Source: Hanleya hanleyi (lineage: Eukaryota; Mollusca; Polyplacophora; Lepidopleurida; Hanleyidae). Taken from it: 64,000 nucleotides of DNA. This document shows positions 27,701 to 34,090 of the stretch, one piece after another; the stretch's first letter is position 1; every line of letters starts with the position of its first letter. The position numbers and the translations under genes were made by a program. The stretch lies in assembly GCA_036873755.1 (NCBI GenBank), contig JAVTVY010020348.1:19259-83258 (forward strand), read 5' to 3'. The notes beneath the pieces are model-generated. The model had not been told where the DNA came from, ran no database searches, and worked only from the letters and a program-made list of their open reading frames with translations.

Positions 27701-30700
27701 AGAAGAGGTCGGTCTGTCAACATTTTGTAACAGTTTATTCTGTCCACCAGCATTTTGTAAACATTTATCTTATCTGTCAGGATCTTTTGAAGGTTTATTC
27801 TGTTGTCTGTTAGCAGTTTGTGAAAGTTTATCCCATCTGCCATGGTCTTGTGAAGATTTATCTTGTCTGCCAGGATATTATAAAGATGTATCCTGTCTGT
27901 GAGGCTCTTGTAAAGGTTAATCTGATCTGCCAGGGTCTTATAAAGATCACATAATATGTCACCCATCTGTCGTATAAATATAGTTCTCAAATGTTTTCTA
28001 TTCCAGGCCATCTATTACTCATTTGCCATATTAGGGATTGAACTCTTCCAGGGCAAAATACAAGATGATGTTACAAATTCAACAAATTCTAGCATCAAGT
28101 AAGTACATACCCTTGTCTTCCTCCAATCTACACTTGTCATCATATATTTATTTATACTTATATGACTTTATCAAATTTACTTAAACTATCTAATGGGATA
28201 AACTAAAAGCCCCACTTAGTCTTAGATCAAACTACATCAGGATAATCGTGGGTAAATTTGTGGATGTGTTGCAATTTTCTCTTGTGTTTTTTGCCTGATC
28301 ACCATATTTGCCATTATCAAGAAACAATGACATCACAAGGCATGTATTCTGCTTAAGACAGTCTGCTGGTGATTTTGGGCTTTGGTAGATATAAGTAGGT
28401 TATCTCCCTTCCCTAGGTTAAGCTATAGGGATTTCCTCTAAAAGTCTTCTAGCCAAGAATTTTGCTCAGCAGCATCCATCCAATTTGATAAATTTTGATA
28501 GATATTGTGATTATCTCCAAACAGATAGAATATAAGAAAAAGTTAAATATTGTTTATATGATTTTTTCATGAATATACGTGTACTTCAAAACCAAGGCTA
28601 TTTATTCCCTATGTTGTCTGGGTTATCAATCGGAAAATGGATCAGTCCACATAAAATTTTCTAAAGCTAAAAAATGCAGAGGAGCCTATAAATTTGATTC
28701 TTCATCTACAAAAACACACATTATTGAAAAATTTAATTACTTTGATTTACGACCAGCTGATATCCTTCATGATAATTAATTTTGCTAGTTGGTGATCAAC
28801 AGTTAGACATCATACAGTATTGAATTACTTTTTCAGAAGAATATGTCTCAATAACACTTGCTTTGTGGAATACTTTTCACATTTTTCTTTGTTCATATTT
28901 ATATTGCAGCCCTAAGACATACATATGTGGTACTTACAAACAACTAGATTACTGGGCCAACAATTTTGATGACTTCGCTGTAAGTTTGCTTAATTTATAT
29001 GAAATACATGTACTGTTTTCCATCTGCCTTATTATACATGAAATGGTACATCCATGCCTTTTATATTATCATAACTGGAAAGTATTTTAAAATTTTCAAT
29101 TAAAAGATTTTCAAGAAATATGAATGCATCATTCATTTTAGTGTATCCACTCAGTTCTGTGATATTTCATTTTTTATTTCCACAAAATAACTAGGATGGC
29201 AGTGTGAAAATGAAATTATTTGATGCCCAGGTTGGATGATGTGGTTTTCTCTTTTAAGATTTTGGCTAACTGATTTGAGACATTCATCAGCTAATTCTTA
29301 ATTGATGTATTTCAGGCGGCTGTTGTGGTTTTGTGGGATGTCATGGTAGTCAATAACTGGCATGTATTTTTACAGGCTTATTCAGATGTGACAAATGGGT
29401 ATGTCCTATTCACTAGTATAGTACTTCTAAATAATGGGTATGTCCTATTCACCATTATAGTACCCCAAATAATGGGTATGTCCTATTCACTATTATAGTA
29501 CTTCTAAATAATGGGTATGTCCTATTCACTATTATAGTACTCCTAAATAATACGTATGTCCTATTCACTGTTATAGTACTCTCAATTAATGGGTATGTCC
29601 TATTCACTGTTATAGTACTCTCAATAATGGGTATGTCCTATTCACTATTATAATACTCCCAATTAATGGGTATGTCCTATTCACTGTTCTAGTACCCCCA
29701 ATAATGGGTATGTCCTATTCACTGTTATAGTACCCCCAGTAATGTGTATGTCCTATTCACTGTTATAGTACCCCCAATAATGGGTATGTCCTATTCACTG
29801 TTATAGTACCCCCAGTAATGGGTATGTCCTATTCACTGTTATAGTACCCCCAATTAATGGGTATGTCCTAGCTCACTGAGACAAGTACAGCTGTTTTATC
29901 TGTCCGAAATCCTGTTTATCTCTCTTGGCGCTGCATGGATTGCTGGCTTGATTTCAACTATTGTTTATTTCATCTCCACACATATTCACTAATTAGTCTT
30001 TCTGCAGTGATATTGTGATAATATGCCTAAAAACATATATATTATATTAATGTATATGTTTTCTGTACTTGTTCTCCTACAGATGGTCTAACTTGTACTT
30101 TATCACCTGGTGGCTCCTGTCTGTCGTTATTGTGCTCAATTTGTTCACAGCCATTATTTTGGAGGTCAGTAATATCTTTGTATACTTATATATAGATATA
30201 TACCGGTAAACAGTAAAGCCTCGGAATACCAACCTCTGGAAAACCGGAGTCCTGTCAAAACAGATGGCCTACTTTTCCTCCCATGATTGCAAAACCCTAG
30301 AATACTGATGCTTTTAAAGCGGACACTTTAGCCTGGTCTCATGCTTGGGCGGTATTCCCAGGCTTCATTTTATGAGGAGTACTCATTCGTGAATAGACTC
30401 CATAGAAGCACAGTCCTGCAGATATTCAACACTCTTTTACCATGATAATGCAAGACAGATTATTCACTAAACAGTTTTGTTTGTATTGAAAGTAGTAAAG
30501 AAGTCCATTAGATAATAAATAGACTTTCAATTTAGACATTAGTTAGAGCATTTCCTCAAGAATTGAAATGTAACTTGTCGGACAATTACTTTTATATTCG
30601 TGGAAATATTGAATCGGTTTTCAGCTTAATTTGCCTCTTATGGAGAGGTAATATATACTGATGGGTTCCATGGTGATGTCTGTGTTCACACTCAACACTA

Positions 30701-33016
30701 CCCTCAGTTCTGTGACTCACCCTCTATCTTGGAACTAAGCTTCACTTCACCCCATATTGGCCTCTCCTCACATTATATCTCTCATACAAGATATTGGCAT
30801 TCTCAGATTGTTTTGCAAATTCACCATATGAAGTTCTGACTCCACAAACACGATAAAGTACATTACATCCGGGCTGTCTGGTCTGTGTGTATCTATTATA
30901 GTGTTTGTTTATTTATTGTTGTAGAATTTCATCATGAAGTGGGACCGAAGTCATCAGACAAGCCGCGAGAGAAACAGAGCTCAGTCCTTCGAGGAGTCCA
31001 CATACCTGATGTCAGTCCATGAAATGTTCAGGTGGGAACCAACATCTAAAGTCTTCCTCTGGCCCTTCCTGTGTTTATTGGATCAGCTTGGACTTTCAGC
31101 TGAGAGCTCTTGTGTATTGGACATATTGTAGTAGTATTTACTTCTACCAATCAATGGTTTTGTTCAGATCAAGGCATCCCGGTCAGAAACCAACTCTCGC
31201 CTCGATTTCAAATCAGTGATAAAAAAAAAGCAGGTGGTACGGATATGAATATTGTTTTCAAAATTGATGCTGGATGATTTTTGTGTCTTAGACTAAACAA
31301 AACCATTAATGGGCAGAAATAAACACTGCTACAAGGTGTTAAATAGACAAGGTCCCTCTTAAAAGTCTACGCTGATGTGATAAACTTAATACTGGGTTAA
31401 CAGCTGATTTTGACATATTTTCCAATGTTGAATAATATGGTGGAAGTGTGATGACCACATCTTTTTAATTAGAAGACATAACCTTTTCAAAGTTATACCA
31501 TGGATCTGGTTCTATTTATTGACCTAATAATGTATGATGATTGAATTAACTTGACCCATTTTCCAGGGTCAAAATATATGATTAGCATTACTGTAGCTGC
31601 TTTATTATTCGTGGGAATTATCTTTCACGGTATAAACATAATTGCTGGATGTATTATTTGCGGATAGACCAGTGCCTGAGAAACGGCAATTTTTGTCGTT
31701 AACTTCCACTGAAAATATCATTTCCACTGCTCAATAGGTTAATCACATTTCTGCTGGTGCGACTCTCGTGCTGGTAACTCTGTTCCAACCTCCTTGCCCC
31801 CTTCCGAGAGAGAGAGAGCAGGACCAAGCTAATTAAAACTGACAGGATTGGAATTTAAGCTATCCGACAAATATAACATGAAAAATAACAAAACAAATGT
31901 GACAGAGTTAGAACCATGAACTTGAGTTGTTCCATTATCTGCTGACAATGGATTATCTTTCTTGAAAGTTAATTCTGCATTTGCAGTTTATCACTTTAAG
32001 GGTTAGAGCAACTATCTCAAATTTACACCTCCAAATCTGCTTATTGACAAAAATCCTGTCATACATGACTGACCTTGGCCCATTGTCCTAGGTAAAATTA
32101 TGAGGTAAAGGTAATTGTCTGTCCACCATTGATGTTATCACGATATCTATCAAAGCACTTCCAAGCTTTCTAAATTCACACCACATATGCACCAAGCATG
32201 GAACCAGAAACATATAAATTAGATGATGTACATGTAGTTCCAAGAGGAAATGATATATAAACTATATCATTGAATATGTAGATTTTGTATACACCAAATA
32301 CAGTATATGTATTTGGCGATCAACTAGAAATGCATTGAAAATGAGTGATCTTGACACCGTGCAAGGTCAGATATACCAAAATTATGTTACGATTATATGT
32401 TCAAGGATCATACTAGCCCTTCGATACCTAGACGACACATGGATGTGATCTCGACTCATTTCAAACCAAGGTTGTAACCAAACGCCCCTAATTTAAATTA
32501 CACCACACCCACACCTATAGATGGATTCCTTTGATCTGACATTATTGGTAGGCAAAGAAAATCCTCACGTAAAACCAGCAATGTTCAGTGCAGTAATTGC
32601 TCTTGGCATTAACCCTTTCACCAATCTACCCCTGGGTTTGGCTTTATATAGGCTAGATGTACATTTTAAACAGGGAATGATCAGTGAAAGGGTTAAACGG
32701 AGGACTCCTTCCCAACCAGTTCATCTTTGTCCCATCAAGAGAATCCCCACATGAAAACGGAAGCAATAAATCTATTCTTATCCCAAGGCCAACAGCTGAG
32801 AGGTTTGGGCTCATTTTCTCCTTGTTGACCATCTATACATCTATAATATAATATACTGAATATGCTTGTTGTAATGCCCATGGCCTTGTAGTACCGGAAG
32901 TCCATAACATTTATATTTTTTTTTCTCATTCTAACAGGGACAATCTCCGCGAACCGGCAGAAAATGAACTACTGGTGGAGTTACGACAACATCGCTTCCT
33001 TCAGTTGGGAAGATGA
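707..33016 (+). CDS. TPCN2: Two-pore channel 2, 20 exons, 5'-partial
   Basis: Two-pore channels are endolysosomal cation channels with two six-helix domains; TPC2 is gated by PI(3,5)P2 and linked to NAADP calcium signalling. I assembled 20 exons by GT-AG sites and phase: 707-779, 10972-11058, 11696-11783, 14379-14444, 14937-15001, 15345-15457, 16358-16439, 17121-17210, 20210-20329, 21344-21400, 22574-22702, 25174-25223, 26675-26777, 27521-27592, 28007-28098, 28910-28979, 29316-29398, 30083-30164, 30925-31031, 32938-33016. They total 1708 bp, i.e. 568 codons plus stop after one leading base, with all phases consistent. The order is IS5, pore I (TANNPD), IS6 with SLFRRRLG, linker, IIS1-IIS6 with pore II (VNNW) and a short C-tail ending LQLGR. 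The TANNPD and VNNW filters and the C-tail match vertebrate TPC2 better than TPC1. About 180 N-terminal residues are outside the window. Confidence 0.95.
1067..3337 (+). pseudogene. LINE polyprotein 5' part: TM, 2A-like, PHD x2, endonuclease, start of RT
   Basis: The frame starts at ATG 1067, or at 1094, which has a better context (AAC ATG G). Counting from 1067: a hydrophobic stretch at about residues 17-33 (FFTLLVLLLFY); 2A-like DINPNPGP at 110-117; two Cys/His-rich PHD-like fingers at about 122-171 and 200-254; then an AP-type endonuclease with LNIQ (N285), TESK (E314), GDFN (D425) and SDHH (D490, H491-492), the expected catalytic set. The RT domain begins near residue 715 and is cut after codon 757 by the insertion; the frame then runs into foreign sequence and stops at 3406. 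All domains upstream look intact. Confidence 0.9.
1394..1417 (+). other. 2A-like ribosome-skipping motif
   Basis: The codons read DINPNPGP after a hydrophobic run (LVIIGLLIAG), close to the 2A consensus D(V/I)ExNPGP in which the Gly-Pro bond is not formed. The Glu position is Asn here. Functional 2A sequences at the N-terminus of AP-type non-LTR elements are known from sea urchins, molluscs and others. If active, it would release a 116-residue N-terminal peptide holding the membrane segment from the nucleic-acid-binding and enzymatic part. Confidence 0.75.
3339..5130. other. Insertion left part, no gene recognised
   Basis: No convincing coding sequence on either strand. Two T-rich direct repeats lie at about 4890-4990 (GGATGGATTTTTTTT). 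A short motif near the left edge (GTAGTAGATACAT, about 3359) resembles one near the right edge (GTAGTAGATTACAT, about 8980) in the same orientation. Confidence 0.5.
5131..5638 (+). pseudogene. OTU-like cysteine protease, frameshifted
   Basis: The ATG at 5131 opens a 120-codon frame with the OTU catalytic signature GDGNCFYRALS (Asp67, Cys70). After an A9 run at about 5453-5461 the recognisable protein continues in another frame, with TWATEMDIFNAASFL, typical of the second half of OTU domains, followed by an in-frame TGA and a final TAG at 5636. OTU domains are deubiquitinating cysteine proteases; copies are carried by several animal transposons, including some Helitrons. The frameshift, the stop and the absence of the distal catalytic His indicate a dead or fragmentary copy. 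Confidence 0.75.
5660..5825. mobile_element. MITE fragment, family of 58960-59245
   Basis: The motif AAAATATAGTATATATGTAT, with GTTCAAAATTATCTCCCAGG and CAGCTGAAG further right, recurs at about 21500-21800 and 58960-59245. This copy is truncated at the left and its right terminus is blurred. Confidence 0.5.
5830..7852. other. Insertion middle part, no gene recognised
   Basis: Contains a C-rich homopolymer (about 6424-6437) and short T runs. A 78-codon frame on the - strand (5880-6116) ends in a basic stretch but matches no family I know. No Rep, helicase or transposase was recognised. Confidence 0.5.
7853..8621. mobile_element. Inverted-repeat element inside the insertion
   Basis: About 74 bp arms at 7853-7926 and 8548-8621 are inverted copies (AGCTTGTATCACTGACGTCC in the left arm against AGCTTGTATCACCGACGTCC reversed from the right). 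They enclose about 620 bp with a 123-codon frame (8055-8426) that I do not recognise. A non-autonomous DNA element or fold-back is the simplest reading. Confidence 0.7.
9000..9011. repeat. Terminal palindrome plus CTAG of the insertion
   Basis: The last bases before the LINE resumes are AGCCTATAGGCT, a perfect 12 bp palindrome (about 8996-9007), then CTAG. Helitron-class elements end in a short hairpin and CTRR; CTAG fits that pattern. The hairpin has no loop or spacer, so the match is suggestive only. Confidence 0.5.
9014..10420 (+). pseudogene. LINE polyprotein 3' part: reverse transcriptase
   Basis: In-frame continuation of the LINE protein after the insertion, 468 codons plus TGA, with no internal stop. 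RT motifs in order: NYRPISILP, QSGFRPNHSC, FLDLRKAFD (motif A), GVPQGSILGPLFF (motif B) and YADD (motif C, codon at 9594), then thumb and the C-terminal region usual for CR1/L2 and Jockey-group elements. The catalytic Asp residues are present, so damage is limited to the insertion between endonuclease and RT. It has no start codon of its own. Confidence 0.9.
10720..10757 (+). repeat. (TCTA)n microsatellite tail of the LINE
   Basis: About nine TCTA/TATC units directly after AATAAAGGT. This is the 3' end of the LINE, not an independent microsatellite. Confidence 0.85.
10972..11058 (+). CDS. TPCN2: TPCN2 exon w2: luminal loop before pore I
   Basis: 29 codons, acidic and Asn/Ser/Gly-rich, with three N-glycosylation sequons (NSS, NGT, NDT), as expected for the luminal turret of domain I. 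It is longer than the human equivalent. Acceptor CTATTACAG, donor GTAAGA. Confidence 0.85.
11059..11695 (+). other. TPCN2 intron w2
   Basis: No repeat or gene was recognised in this 637 bp intron. Confidence 0.7.
11696..11783 (+). CDS. TPCN2: TPCN2 exon w3: pore helix I and filter TANNPD
   Basis: Encodes a pore helix (LLNLLVLLTT) followed by the selectivity filter I sequence TANNPD, the same residues as in vertebrate TPC2. Acceptor GACAG, donor GTATGT. Confidence 0.95.
12480..12680 (+). mobile_element. SINE-like repeat, shortened copy
   Basis: Begins with an inverted pair (GTTCCTGTTGCT ... AGCAACAGGAAC), then a conserved body, and ends with the tail TGAAATATTGTTGAAAGCGA and TCACTCACTC. Compared with copies at 15939-16256 and 63003-63305, it lacks the central part with the second hairpin. 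Confidence 0.75.
12760..13503. mobile_element. Tc1/mariner-like MITE with long inverted repeats
   Basis: Ends TTGTGTGTCCCACCAAAT on both sides, flanked by TA (12758-12759 and 13504-13505), the target duplication of the Tc1/mariner superfamily. The arms stay alignable for roughly 200 bp (for example ATTTGGTGGGACACACAA at the right). The 300 bp centre has no transposase. A (GA)n run lies at about 13313. Confidence 0.8.
14379..14444 (+). CDS. TPCN2: TPCN2 exon w4: after pore I
   Basis: Encodes VTMPAYKQNRLYEFYFMAF, aligning with the segment after filter I (NPDVMIPAYSKNR in human) and the start of IS6. Acceptor TTCTACAG, donor GTGAAT. Confidence 0.95.
14445..14936 (+). other. TPCN2 intron w4
   Basis: No recognisable element. 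Confidence 0.7.
14937..15001 (+). CDS. TPCN2: TPCN2 exon w5: IS6
   Basis: Encodes NMLTAVIYNQFRGYFL, the conserved cytoplasmic half of IS6 that lines the gate. Acceptor TTACTAG, donor GTAAGG. Confidence 0.95.
15002..15344 (+). other. TPCN2 intron w5
   Basis: 343 bp; nothing recognised. Confidence 0.7.
15345..15457 (+). CDS. TPCN2: TPCN2 exon w6: IS6 end, PI(3,5)P2-site region
   Basis: Encodes NSMQASLFRRRLGIRAAFEV. By alignment, the Ser and the first Arg of FRRR correspond to human TPC2 S322 and R329, reported PI(3,5)P2 contacts. Both are conserved, which favours lipid gating. Donor GTAGGA. Confidence 0.95.
15458..16357 (+). other. TPCN2 intron w6
   Basis: Contains a fragment of the CGGTAATCCC MITE family (about 15805-15925) next to a SINE-like copy (15939-16256). 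Confidence 0.75.
15939..16256 (+). mobile_element. SINE-like repeat, long copy
   Basis: Long copy with the second hairpin CTACTTCAAAGA ... TCTTTGAAGTAG (about 16127-16157) and the tail AGCGACGTTAAATTCTATTC then TCACTCACTC. The 5' hairpin has lost a few bases. Related copies: 12480-12680 and 63003-63305. Confidence 0.75.
16358..16439 (+). CDS. TPCN2: TPCN2 exon w7: domain I-II linker
   Basis: 27 codons of cytosolic linker (VKHLRPAVEGAKLAVGTKRE), equivalent to VGVKPQNLLQVLQKVQL in human TPC2. Weakly conserved; placement rests on phase and splice sites. Confidence 0.85.
16440..17120 (+). other. TPCN2 intron w7
   Basis: No recognisable element in 681 bp. Confidence 0.65.
17121..17210 (+). CDS. 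TPCN2: TPCN2 exon w8: linker, EF-hand-like part
   Basis: 30 codons (LSSSQFNEVFTVLDKDW), the vestigial EF-hand-like part of the linker (LSAEEFQKLFNELDR in human). It is not a canonical calcium-binding loop. Donor GTATGT. Confidence 0.9.
17462..18815. mobile_element. Non-autonomous element with ACCCCTCAGCC ends
   Basis: The left end has GCACTTTTTGGTGC, then ACCCCTCAGCCC; the right end, read reversed, has GCACCTAAAAGGTGC, then ACCCCTCAGCCT. Each end therefore has a small hairpin followed by an inverted repeat. Inside is a 189 bp direct repeat. The 38.1-41.9 kb element has similar ends (AGCCC...GGGCT; GGCTGAGGAGTC). Confidence 0.6.
17556..17941 (+). repeat. 189 bp unit, two tandem copies
   Basis: TCAACATGTTCTTGTCCGCT starts both copies (17556 and 17745). 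They differ by scattered substitutions and a longer A/T run in the second. Confidence 0.85.
20210..20329 (+). CDS. TPCN2: TPCN2 exon w9: IIS1
   Basis: 40 codons: a cytosolic stretch, HKYFTYVGN, then the first hydrophobic helix of domain II (LIAILNVILIS), matching HYYFDYLGNLIALANLVSI in human. Acceptor TTCCAG, donor GTAAGT. Confidence 0.95.
20330..21343 (+). other. TPCN2 intron w9
   Basis: Holds a small MITE (21045-21254) and a (TCC)n-like pyrimidine patch near 20835; nothing else recognised. Confidence 0.65.
21045..21254. mobile_element. MITE with CTCAATTTAAG ends
   Basis: Inverted ends AGGCCTCAATTTAAG and AGGACTCAATTTAAG bound 210 bp. The interior is built of repeated GGTTGCC / GGCAACC blocks that can pair (21061-21220). 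Nearby ATCTCC on both flanks may be the target duplication. Confidence 0.7.
21344..21400 (+). CDS. TPCN2: TPCN2 exon w10: IIS1-IIS2 loop
   Basis: 19 codons starting FELATRY, the luminal loop between IIS1 and IIS2. It lacks strong sequence conservation; support is from splice sites and frame. Donor GTAAGT. Confidence 0.8.
21490..21805. mobile_element. MITE, family of 58960-59245
   Basis: Shares ACCCAGGAGAATATTTTGAA, AATACTGAGAAAATATAATA and CAGCTGAAGTCA with the right-flank copy. Ends are less well preserved here. Confidence 0.65.
22338..22541. mobile_element. CGGTAATCCC MITE touching exon w11 acceptor
   Basis: Inverted ends CGGTAATCCCTCTAATAATT and, reversed from the right, CGTCAATCCCTCTAAAAATT, flanked by TA, as for Tc1/mariner derivatives. 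The right end lies 32 bp before the exon, so the branch-point area is partly or wholly element-derived. Confidence 0.75.
22574..22702 (+). CDS. TPCN2: TPCN2 exon w11: IIS2-IIS3
   Basis: 43 codons: LVFIIYYLIEQSLKMWALGW (IIS2), RYFWNRSNTFDG and the start of IIS3 (LITVVLV). The NxFDGL motif is a TPC hallmark. Acceptor TTTTCAG, donor GTGAGC. Confidence 0.97.
22703..25173 (+). other. TPCN2 intron w11
   Basis: 2.5 kb. A CpG-richer patch (about 23300-24250) has several short open frames on both strands but no recognisable protein. No inverted-repeat ends were found. Confidence 0.55.
25174..25223 (+). CDS. TPCN2: TPCN2 exon w12: IIS3 end
   Basis: Short exon (IVEVFYLAKYGTPFS) completing IIS3 and entering the IIS3-S4 loop. 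Acceptor TTTCAG, donor GTGAGT. Confidence 0.88.
25224..26674 (+). other. TPCN2 intron w12
   Basis: Holds a fold-back element (25592-25780); the rest shows nothing recognisable. Confidence 0.65.
25592..25780. mobile_element. Fold-back MITE
   Basis: TGCCTGGCTTGTGGGATATT at the left is mirrored by AATGCCTGGCTTGTGAGAT reversed from the right. The arms run about 75 bp each, with a short A/T-rich centre. Confidence 0.8.
26675..26777 (+). CDS. TPCN2: TPCN2 exon w13: IIS4 voltage-sensor helix
   Basis: Encodes LSLWNIVRIINILIMVRLFR then IIPHIK. The spacing of Arg (0, +9, +12) with Ile at +6 is that of human TPC2, where the Ile is I551. Human TPC2 is voltage-insensitive for this reason, so the same is predicted here. 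Donor GTGAGA. Confidence 0.97.
26778..27520 (+). other. TPCN2 intron w13 with SINE-like copies
   Basis: About 27000-27470 holds two head-to-head SINE-like pieces: a reversed one ending GTGAGTGAGTGAATCTGATT at 27172 and a forward one with CCTCTTACGACAAGC and the tail TGTCATTAAATCATACTCCC at 27449. Both have tRNA-SINE-like anchors familiar from mollusc genomes. Confidence 0.65.
27521..27592 (+). CDS. TPCN2: TPCN2 exon w14: IIS4-S5 linker
   Basis: 24 codons (AMTVVASTLIDLVRNMKSFG), strongly similar to MAVVASTVLGLVQNMRAFG in human TPC2. Acceptor TTCCAG, donor GTAAGT. Confidence 0.97.
27593..28006 (+). other. TPCN2 intron w14 with 30 bp minisatellite
   Basis: About 27720-27960 consists of about eight degenerate 30 bp units (type TTATCTTGTCTGCCAGGATC). 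Because 30 is a multiple of three, a 175-codon antisense frame (28011-27484) stays open, reading decapeptide repeats such as LADKINLHKT. I treat it as a by-product, not a gene. Confidence 0.8.
28007..28098 (+). CDS. TPCN2: TPCN2 exon w15: IIS5 and luminal turret
   Basis: Encodes YYSFAILGIELFQGKI (IIS5) and a luminal stretch with NST and NSS glycosylation sequons. Acceptor TTCCAG, donor GTAAGT. Confidence 0.95.
28099..28909 (+). other. TPCN2 intron w15
   Basis: 811 bp without a recognisable element. Confidence 0.65.
28910..28979 (+). CDS. TPCN2: TPCN2 exon w16: pore helix II entry
   Basis: Encodes YKQLDYWANNFDDFA, matching LEYWPNNFDDFAAA of human TPC2. Acceptor TTGCAG, donor GTAAGT. Confidence 0.97.
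28980..29315 (+). other. TPCN2 intron w16
   Basis: 336 bp; nothing recognised. Confidence 0.65.
29316..29398 (+). CDS. TPCN2: TPCN2 exon w17: filter II VNNW
   Basis: Encodes LWDVMVVNNWHVFLQAYSDV, the second pore helix and filter. VNN is the Na+-selective filter II of animal TPCs. The exon ends GG, donor GTATGT, completing Gly with the A of the next exon. Its last five bases and donor are the first unit of the minisatellite that follows. Confidence 0.97.
29394..29868 (+). repeat. Minisatellite of about 38 bp multiplying the 5' splice site
   Basis: About 12.5 units of the type AATGGGTATGTCCTATTCAC plus TGTTATAGTACCCCCAAT. The first unit starts inside exon w17, so nearly every unit repeats ATGG|GTATGTCC, the exon end and donor. 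Two units carry changed bases before GTATGT. There are no unique spacers, so this is not CRISPR-like. Confidence 0.95.
29869..30082 (+). other. Rest of TPCN2 intron w17
   Basis: Ordinary intron sequence ending in CTCCTACAG. Confidence 0.7.
30083..30164 (+). CDS. TPCN2: TPCN2 exon w18: IIS6
   Basis: Encodes WSNLYFITWWLLSVVIVLNL then FTAIILE, the pore-lining IIS6. Acceptor CCTACAG, donor GTCAGT. Confidence 0.97.
30165..30924 (+). other. TPCN2 intron w18
   Basis: No element recognised. Confidence 0.65.
30925..31031 (+). CDS. TPCN2: TPCN2 exon w19: C-tail
   Basis: Encodes NFIMKWDRSH, a polar stretch, and STYLMSVHEMF, matching NFLHKWDPRSH and ATYQMTVELLF of human TPC2. Acceptor TTGTAG, donor GTGGGA. 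Confidence 0.95.
31032..32937 (+). other. TPCN2 last intron
   Basis: 1.9 kb. About 31082-31150 (CAGCTTGGACTTTCAGCTGA) is repeated at about 55170. A short inverted pair, TTAACCCTTTCAC (32609) and GTGAAAGGGTTAA (32684), bounds an 88 bp MITE-like unit (32609-32696). Otherwise unremarkable. Confidence 0.6.
32938..33016 (+). CDS. TPCN2: TPCN2 last exon: C-terminus and stop
   Basis: Encodes DNLREPAENELLVELRQHRF then LQLGR and TGA (33014-33016). Human TPC2 ends in the same way (DILEEPGEDEL...LWLCR). Acceptor TAACAG. The 3' UTR follows; AATAAA occurs at about 33591 and 33745, not assignable with certainty. Confidence 0.95.
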
Positions 33017-33785
33017 CCGTGATCAAGACAGAATTGTCTCCCCTGTCCCGGTGAATCTTCTGCATGGCCTCTTTCGCAACTAGATTGTCAGTCTTTTATC
33101 AGTGCCACTCGTGTCTTTCATTGCAGTAGTCTTTATATTCACCAGTTCCCAAATACATGTGTTATAGAATTACTTATACGCAGGCAATCTATTTGAATCC
33201 AAATCTATAAAAAAATGCTCCCCCAATGACATGTCGCTGATTTTAGATCTGGGACCCACGCCCAGGTTTCTGAGTTAAAATTCTTAGCTTTCAGTAGAGC
33301 AAAGTCCCGCGTCTGGGCCATCTCAATTTGCAGTGACGGGGAGACCGGTGTATGTAAATCTCATCTTCTGAAATATTTTAACTTGTCTCATCAGATTAAT
33401 ATTTTATTCTCTCGAAATGATAATGATGATGATATAAGGTGTGATAATTGTGTTGTAAGGGGAGATAATTGACTCGTGACAACCGGGTGGAAGTAATGTT
33501 TCCCATGCGCTGTTATCAATACGTTCATGATATGTTTGATGTGGGGAAACAGCGTAGGTTGTGGGGGGTGTTGTTTCGGAAGGTGAAAACAGGAATAAAA
33601 TGGTGGGACTTGCATGTTTAAACATGATGCGCATTGCCTGAAAACCAACTGATTTAATTTGTCAGACCGTAGAACGATTTTGACTAGTTTCGACACACTG
33701 AGATTAATGTTCATACTTATTAAAGTAATATATTTCATCCAACATAAATAAACTCCTGTAAATAAGATAATTATTTTAGGGAGTA

Positions 33786-34001
33786 CGGTAATTCCCCTAA
33801 CAATTCGATCACCGGAAGTGCAGCAAAAATGGCATATATCTGGCAATATTCTTCATGAAACCAGCTACCAAGTGTCACATTTTGTCATTATATGATTTTT
33901 CTTCAACTTGAATGAAGAATGGGAATGTTACTTTTTCTCTGTGTTTGAATAACAGAGTTGAAAAGTGAACTTCCTGTGATTGGATAATTAGGGAATTACC
34001 G
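33786..34001. mobile_element. CGGTAATCCC-family MITE, full copy
   Basis: Ends CGGTAATTCCCCTAACAATT and, reversed, CGGTAATTCCCTAATTATCC, flanked by TA on both sides. 216 bp, no coding capacity. Relatives at 15805-15925, 22020-22255, 22338-22541, 36750-36925 and 55234-55430. Confidence 0.85.
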
Positions 34002-34090
34002 TAGTATACAATATAGGCATTGGTGCCAACCAAATATAGGCATTGGTTCCAGTGTCATTCATTCCGATATTTTTATGTACTATACATAGT

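Noticed and set aside
27484..28011. Antisense protein-coding gene
   Set aside because: The frame is explained by a 30 bp tandem repeat and crosses a conserved exon of TPCN2 on the other strand.
29394..29868. CRISPR-like regular array
   Set aside because: Units are directly adjacent with no unique spacers, the repeat begins inside a channel exon, and the genome is eukaryotic. It is a minisatellite.
707..33016. Identity as TPC1 or TPC3 rather than TPC2
   Set aside because: The short C-tail ending, the TANNPD and VNNW contexts and the Ile in IIS4 match TPC2; TPC1 has an Arg at that IIS4 position and a longer tail.
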